From Haloarculaceae archaeon (GTDB lineage: Archaea > Halobacteriota > Halobacteria > Halobacteriales > Haloarculaceae), in assembly GCA_018609665.1 (NCBI GenBank), contig JAHENN010000078.1, forward strand, positions 1 through 5,763: a DNA stretch of 5,763 nt, written 5' to 3'. Within the stretch, counting starts at the first letter, position 1. Each line of letters starts with the position of its first letter. The position numbers and the translations under genes are program-made. This document shows, piece by piece, positions 4,987-5,763 of this stretch. The notes under the pieces are model-generated. The model saw only the letters and a program-made list of their open reading frames with translations, was not told where the DNA came from and searched no databases.

Positions 4987-5763
4987 ATGGACCTGTCCGG
5001 AAAGCGCATCTGCATCACCGGCGGCGGCGGATTCGTCGGCTCGCACCTGGCCGAGGAACTGGTCGCCGACAACGAGGTCGTCGTCGCCGACCGGTTCGGC
5101 AACGGCCGCCGGGAGTGGGTCCCGGACGGCGCCGAGGTCGTCGCCGGCGACCTCCAGGACCCCGGCGTCGTCGCCGAGGCGGTCGACGCCGACACGGACG
5201 CCGTCTTCCACCTCGCCGCCGACAAGGCCGTCGACGCCGACGACCCCGACGAGCAGTTCCGGCTGAACACCGCGATGACGGCCAACGTCGCCGAACGGAT
5301 GGCCGCCGTCGGCTGTCGCAACGTCGCCTTCACCTCCTCGTCGACCGTCTACGGCGAGGCCCCCCGCCCGACGCCGGAGGACTACGCGCCGCTGGAGCCG
5401 ATCAGCGCCTACGGCGCCGCCAAGCTCGCCGAGGAGTCGCTGCTGTCGGTGTACGCCCACAGCCACGAGTTCACCGTCTGGACGTTCCGCTTCGCCAACA
5501 TCGTCGGGCCGCGGCTCCAGCGCGGCGCCGTCGTCCCCGACTTCATCCACAAGCTCCGCGAGGACCCGGCGACCCTCGAGATCCTCGGCGACGGCCGCCA
5601 GGAGAAGTCCTACATGCACGTCGAGGAGTGCGTCGCGGCGATGCGACACGTCGTCGAGCACGCCGACGCGCCGGTCAACACCTACAACCTCGGCACCCGG
5701 ACGACGACGTCGGTCCGGACGATTGCCGACATCGTCAGCGAGGAGATGGGCCTCGACCCCGAC
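4987..5763 (+). CDS. NAD-dependent epimerase/dehydratase (partial, 3' end missing)
   Basis: The frame is open from ATG to the window's right edge, giving 259 residues without a stop. It is an extended short-chain dehydrogenase/reductase of the nucleotide-sugar epimerase/dehydratase type. The Rossmann NAD-binding motif TGGGGFVG is at 11-18 (GxxGxxG at 12, 15, 18). An Asp (35) follows beta-2, and HLAA is at 75-78. The catalytic triad is visible: Ser118 in TSSSTVYG, with Tyr142 and Lys146 in the YGAAK motif. FRFANIVGPR (169-178) and DGRQEKSYMHVEECVAAM (202-219) are the usual substrate-side and HVxD motifs. Relatives act on UDP- or dTDP-sugars, for example UDP-glucose 4-epimerase. The exact substrate cannot be read here. 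Full-length members are about 300-330 residues, so roughly 50 or more are missing. An in-frame GTG lies directly before the ATG; ATG is preferred. Confidence 0.93.
   Translation, partial: MDLSGKRICITGGGGFVGSHLAEELVADNEVVVADRFGNGRREWVPDGAEVVAGDLQDPGVVAEAVDADTDAVFHLAADKAVDADDPDEQFRLNTAMTANVAERMAAVGCRNVAFTSSSTVYGEAPRPTPEDYAPLEPISAYGAAKLAEESLLSVYAHSHEFTVWTFRFANIVGPRLQRGAVVPDFIHKLREDPATLEILGDGRQEKSYMHVEECVAAMRHVVEHADAPVNTYNLGTRTTTSVRTIADIVSEEMGLDPD

Noticed and set aside
4338..5661. Long minus-strand frames opposite the epimerase gene
   Set aside because: The plus strand here encodes a clear Rossmann epimerase with Ser-Tyr-Lys catalytic residues. The opposite frames have no recognisable motifs and also run through the divergent promoter region and trm56.

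Overview
The window is haloarchaeal chromosomal DNA. Composition is very GC-rich, with G or C at most third codon positions. The proteins are strongly acidic (Asp/Glu-rich). There is an archaeal basal transcription factor (TFE) and an archaea-type SPOUT tRNA methyltransferase (Trm56). Several starts look leaderless, with a T-rich TATA-like element about 25-30 bases upstream of the ATG. The sequence alone does not identify the genus.

Layout from left to right: 1-242 is an intergenic stretch with two related hairpin repeats and short oligo-T/A tracts. 243-1310 (-) is an ATP-NAD kinase family protein. 1403-1516 (+) is a 37-residue single-span membrane protein. 1517-2200 (-) is a CinA N-domain/MoCF-type protein, whose stop codon abuts that of the small gene. 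2265-3104 (-) is a lipoprotein with a C-terminal membrane span (DUF5803-like). 3106-3777 (-) is a DUF2110-like protein. 3777-4310 (-) is tfe. 4364-4903 (-) is trm56. 4987-5763 (+) is an NAD-dependent sugar epimerase/dehydratase that runs off the right edge.

The central unit is the minus-strand cluster trm56 - tfe - DUF2110 - DUF5803. The last three are packed with a 1-base overlap (TGATG) and a 1-base gap (TGAGATG), so they are very probably one mRNA with coupled translation. This ties a transcription initiation factor to a cytosolic protein of unknown function and to a surface-anchored lipoprotein. Trm56 could read into the unit, but tfe has its own TATA-like element. The left half holds two genes from families linked to NAD(P) metabolism, the NAD kinase-like protein and the CinA/COG1058 domain, separated by the small membrane protein. 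The epimerase is divergent from trm56 and probably belongs to a surface-glycan or nucleotide-sugar function.

This is mostly a conserved core region. I see no mobile element, CRISPR array, rRNA or tRNA. The least explained items are the intergenic hairpin repeats with swapped stem pairs, the tiny membrane protein, and the pairing of a dual-anchored lipoprotein with tfe.
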